The notes beneath the pieces are model-generated. The model was given only the letters and a program-made list of their open reading frames with translations. It searched no databases and was not told the origin of the DNA. 64,000 nt of DNA from Epiperipatus broadwayi (lineage: Eukaryota; Onychophora; Udeonychophora; Euonychophora; Peripatidae). The position numbers and the translations under genes are program-made. Every line of letters starts with the position of its first letter. The stretch's first letter is position 1. The stretch is taken from positions 5,684,926 to 5,748,925 of the forward strand of contig JAQFVV010000031.1 of NCBI GenBank assembly GCA_028023455.1, written 5' to 3'. Positions 58,113 to 64,000 of this stretch are shown here, in pieces.

Positions 58113-64000
<5,888 letters not shown>

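Overview
This window reads as AT-rich nuclear DNA from an animal, probably an invertebrate; the species cannot be fixed from the sequence. Nothing resembles a bacterial or viral gene layout, and I find no host protein-coding gene. What is legible is a dense, nested collection of transposable elements. They are Penelope-like elements (PLEs, reverse transcriptase plus GIY-YIG endonuclease) of at least five kinds, an RTE/BovB-type LINE, a Jockey/CR1-like LINE, two LTR families, a K02A2.6-type Ty3/gypsy remnant, a mariner remnant, a tRNA-derived SINE and a MITE. They are separated by long (AT)n and (AAT)n microsatellites and by unannotatable AT-rich DNA.

Layout. 1-5 kb: diverged ~470-bp repeats, forward then reverse, with a PLE fragment (PLE-C) between inverted arms. 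6.2-15.2 kb: a solo LTR (6199-8455), then a non-autonomous LTR element with 2.5-kb LTRs (8478-15178). 15.9-24.7 kb: PLE-A1, PLE-A2 and the head-to-head pair PLE-A3/A4. 24.7-28.5 kb: minisatellite, (AAT)n, and a LINE remnant split by a palindromic 475-bp-repeat element with a 13-bp target duplication. 31.9-34.2 kb: truncated RTE. 34.3-36.5 kb: PLE-D, mariner remnant, foldback. 37.0-43.1 kb: PLE-B, head to head, its left arm split by a full-length RTE carrying an open 985-codon frame. 43.1-50.7 kb: a large, almost identical inverted pair of PLE-N, each arm holding an open 790-codon frame. 50.7-52.5 kb: palindromic ~419-bp repeats and a small MITE. 54.2 kb: tRNA-Val-like SINE. 54.6-58.1 kb: gypsy element with its RT/RNase H/integrase core deleted. 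58.1-64 kb: no gene seen.

Three themes join these parts. Nearly every PLE, and also the unrelated short tandem repeats, sits as an inverted, head-to-head pair. The PLE terminal regions carry hammerhead-ribozyme-like motifs whose stem III half is self-complementary, as expected if they act across two copies. Most elements begin or end in (AT)n tracts. The two LTR families, independently of the PLEs, share a set of hairpins with a fixed 10-nt loop and stems that change sequence while still pairing.
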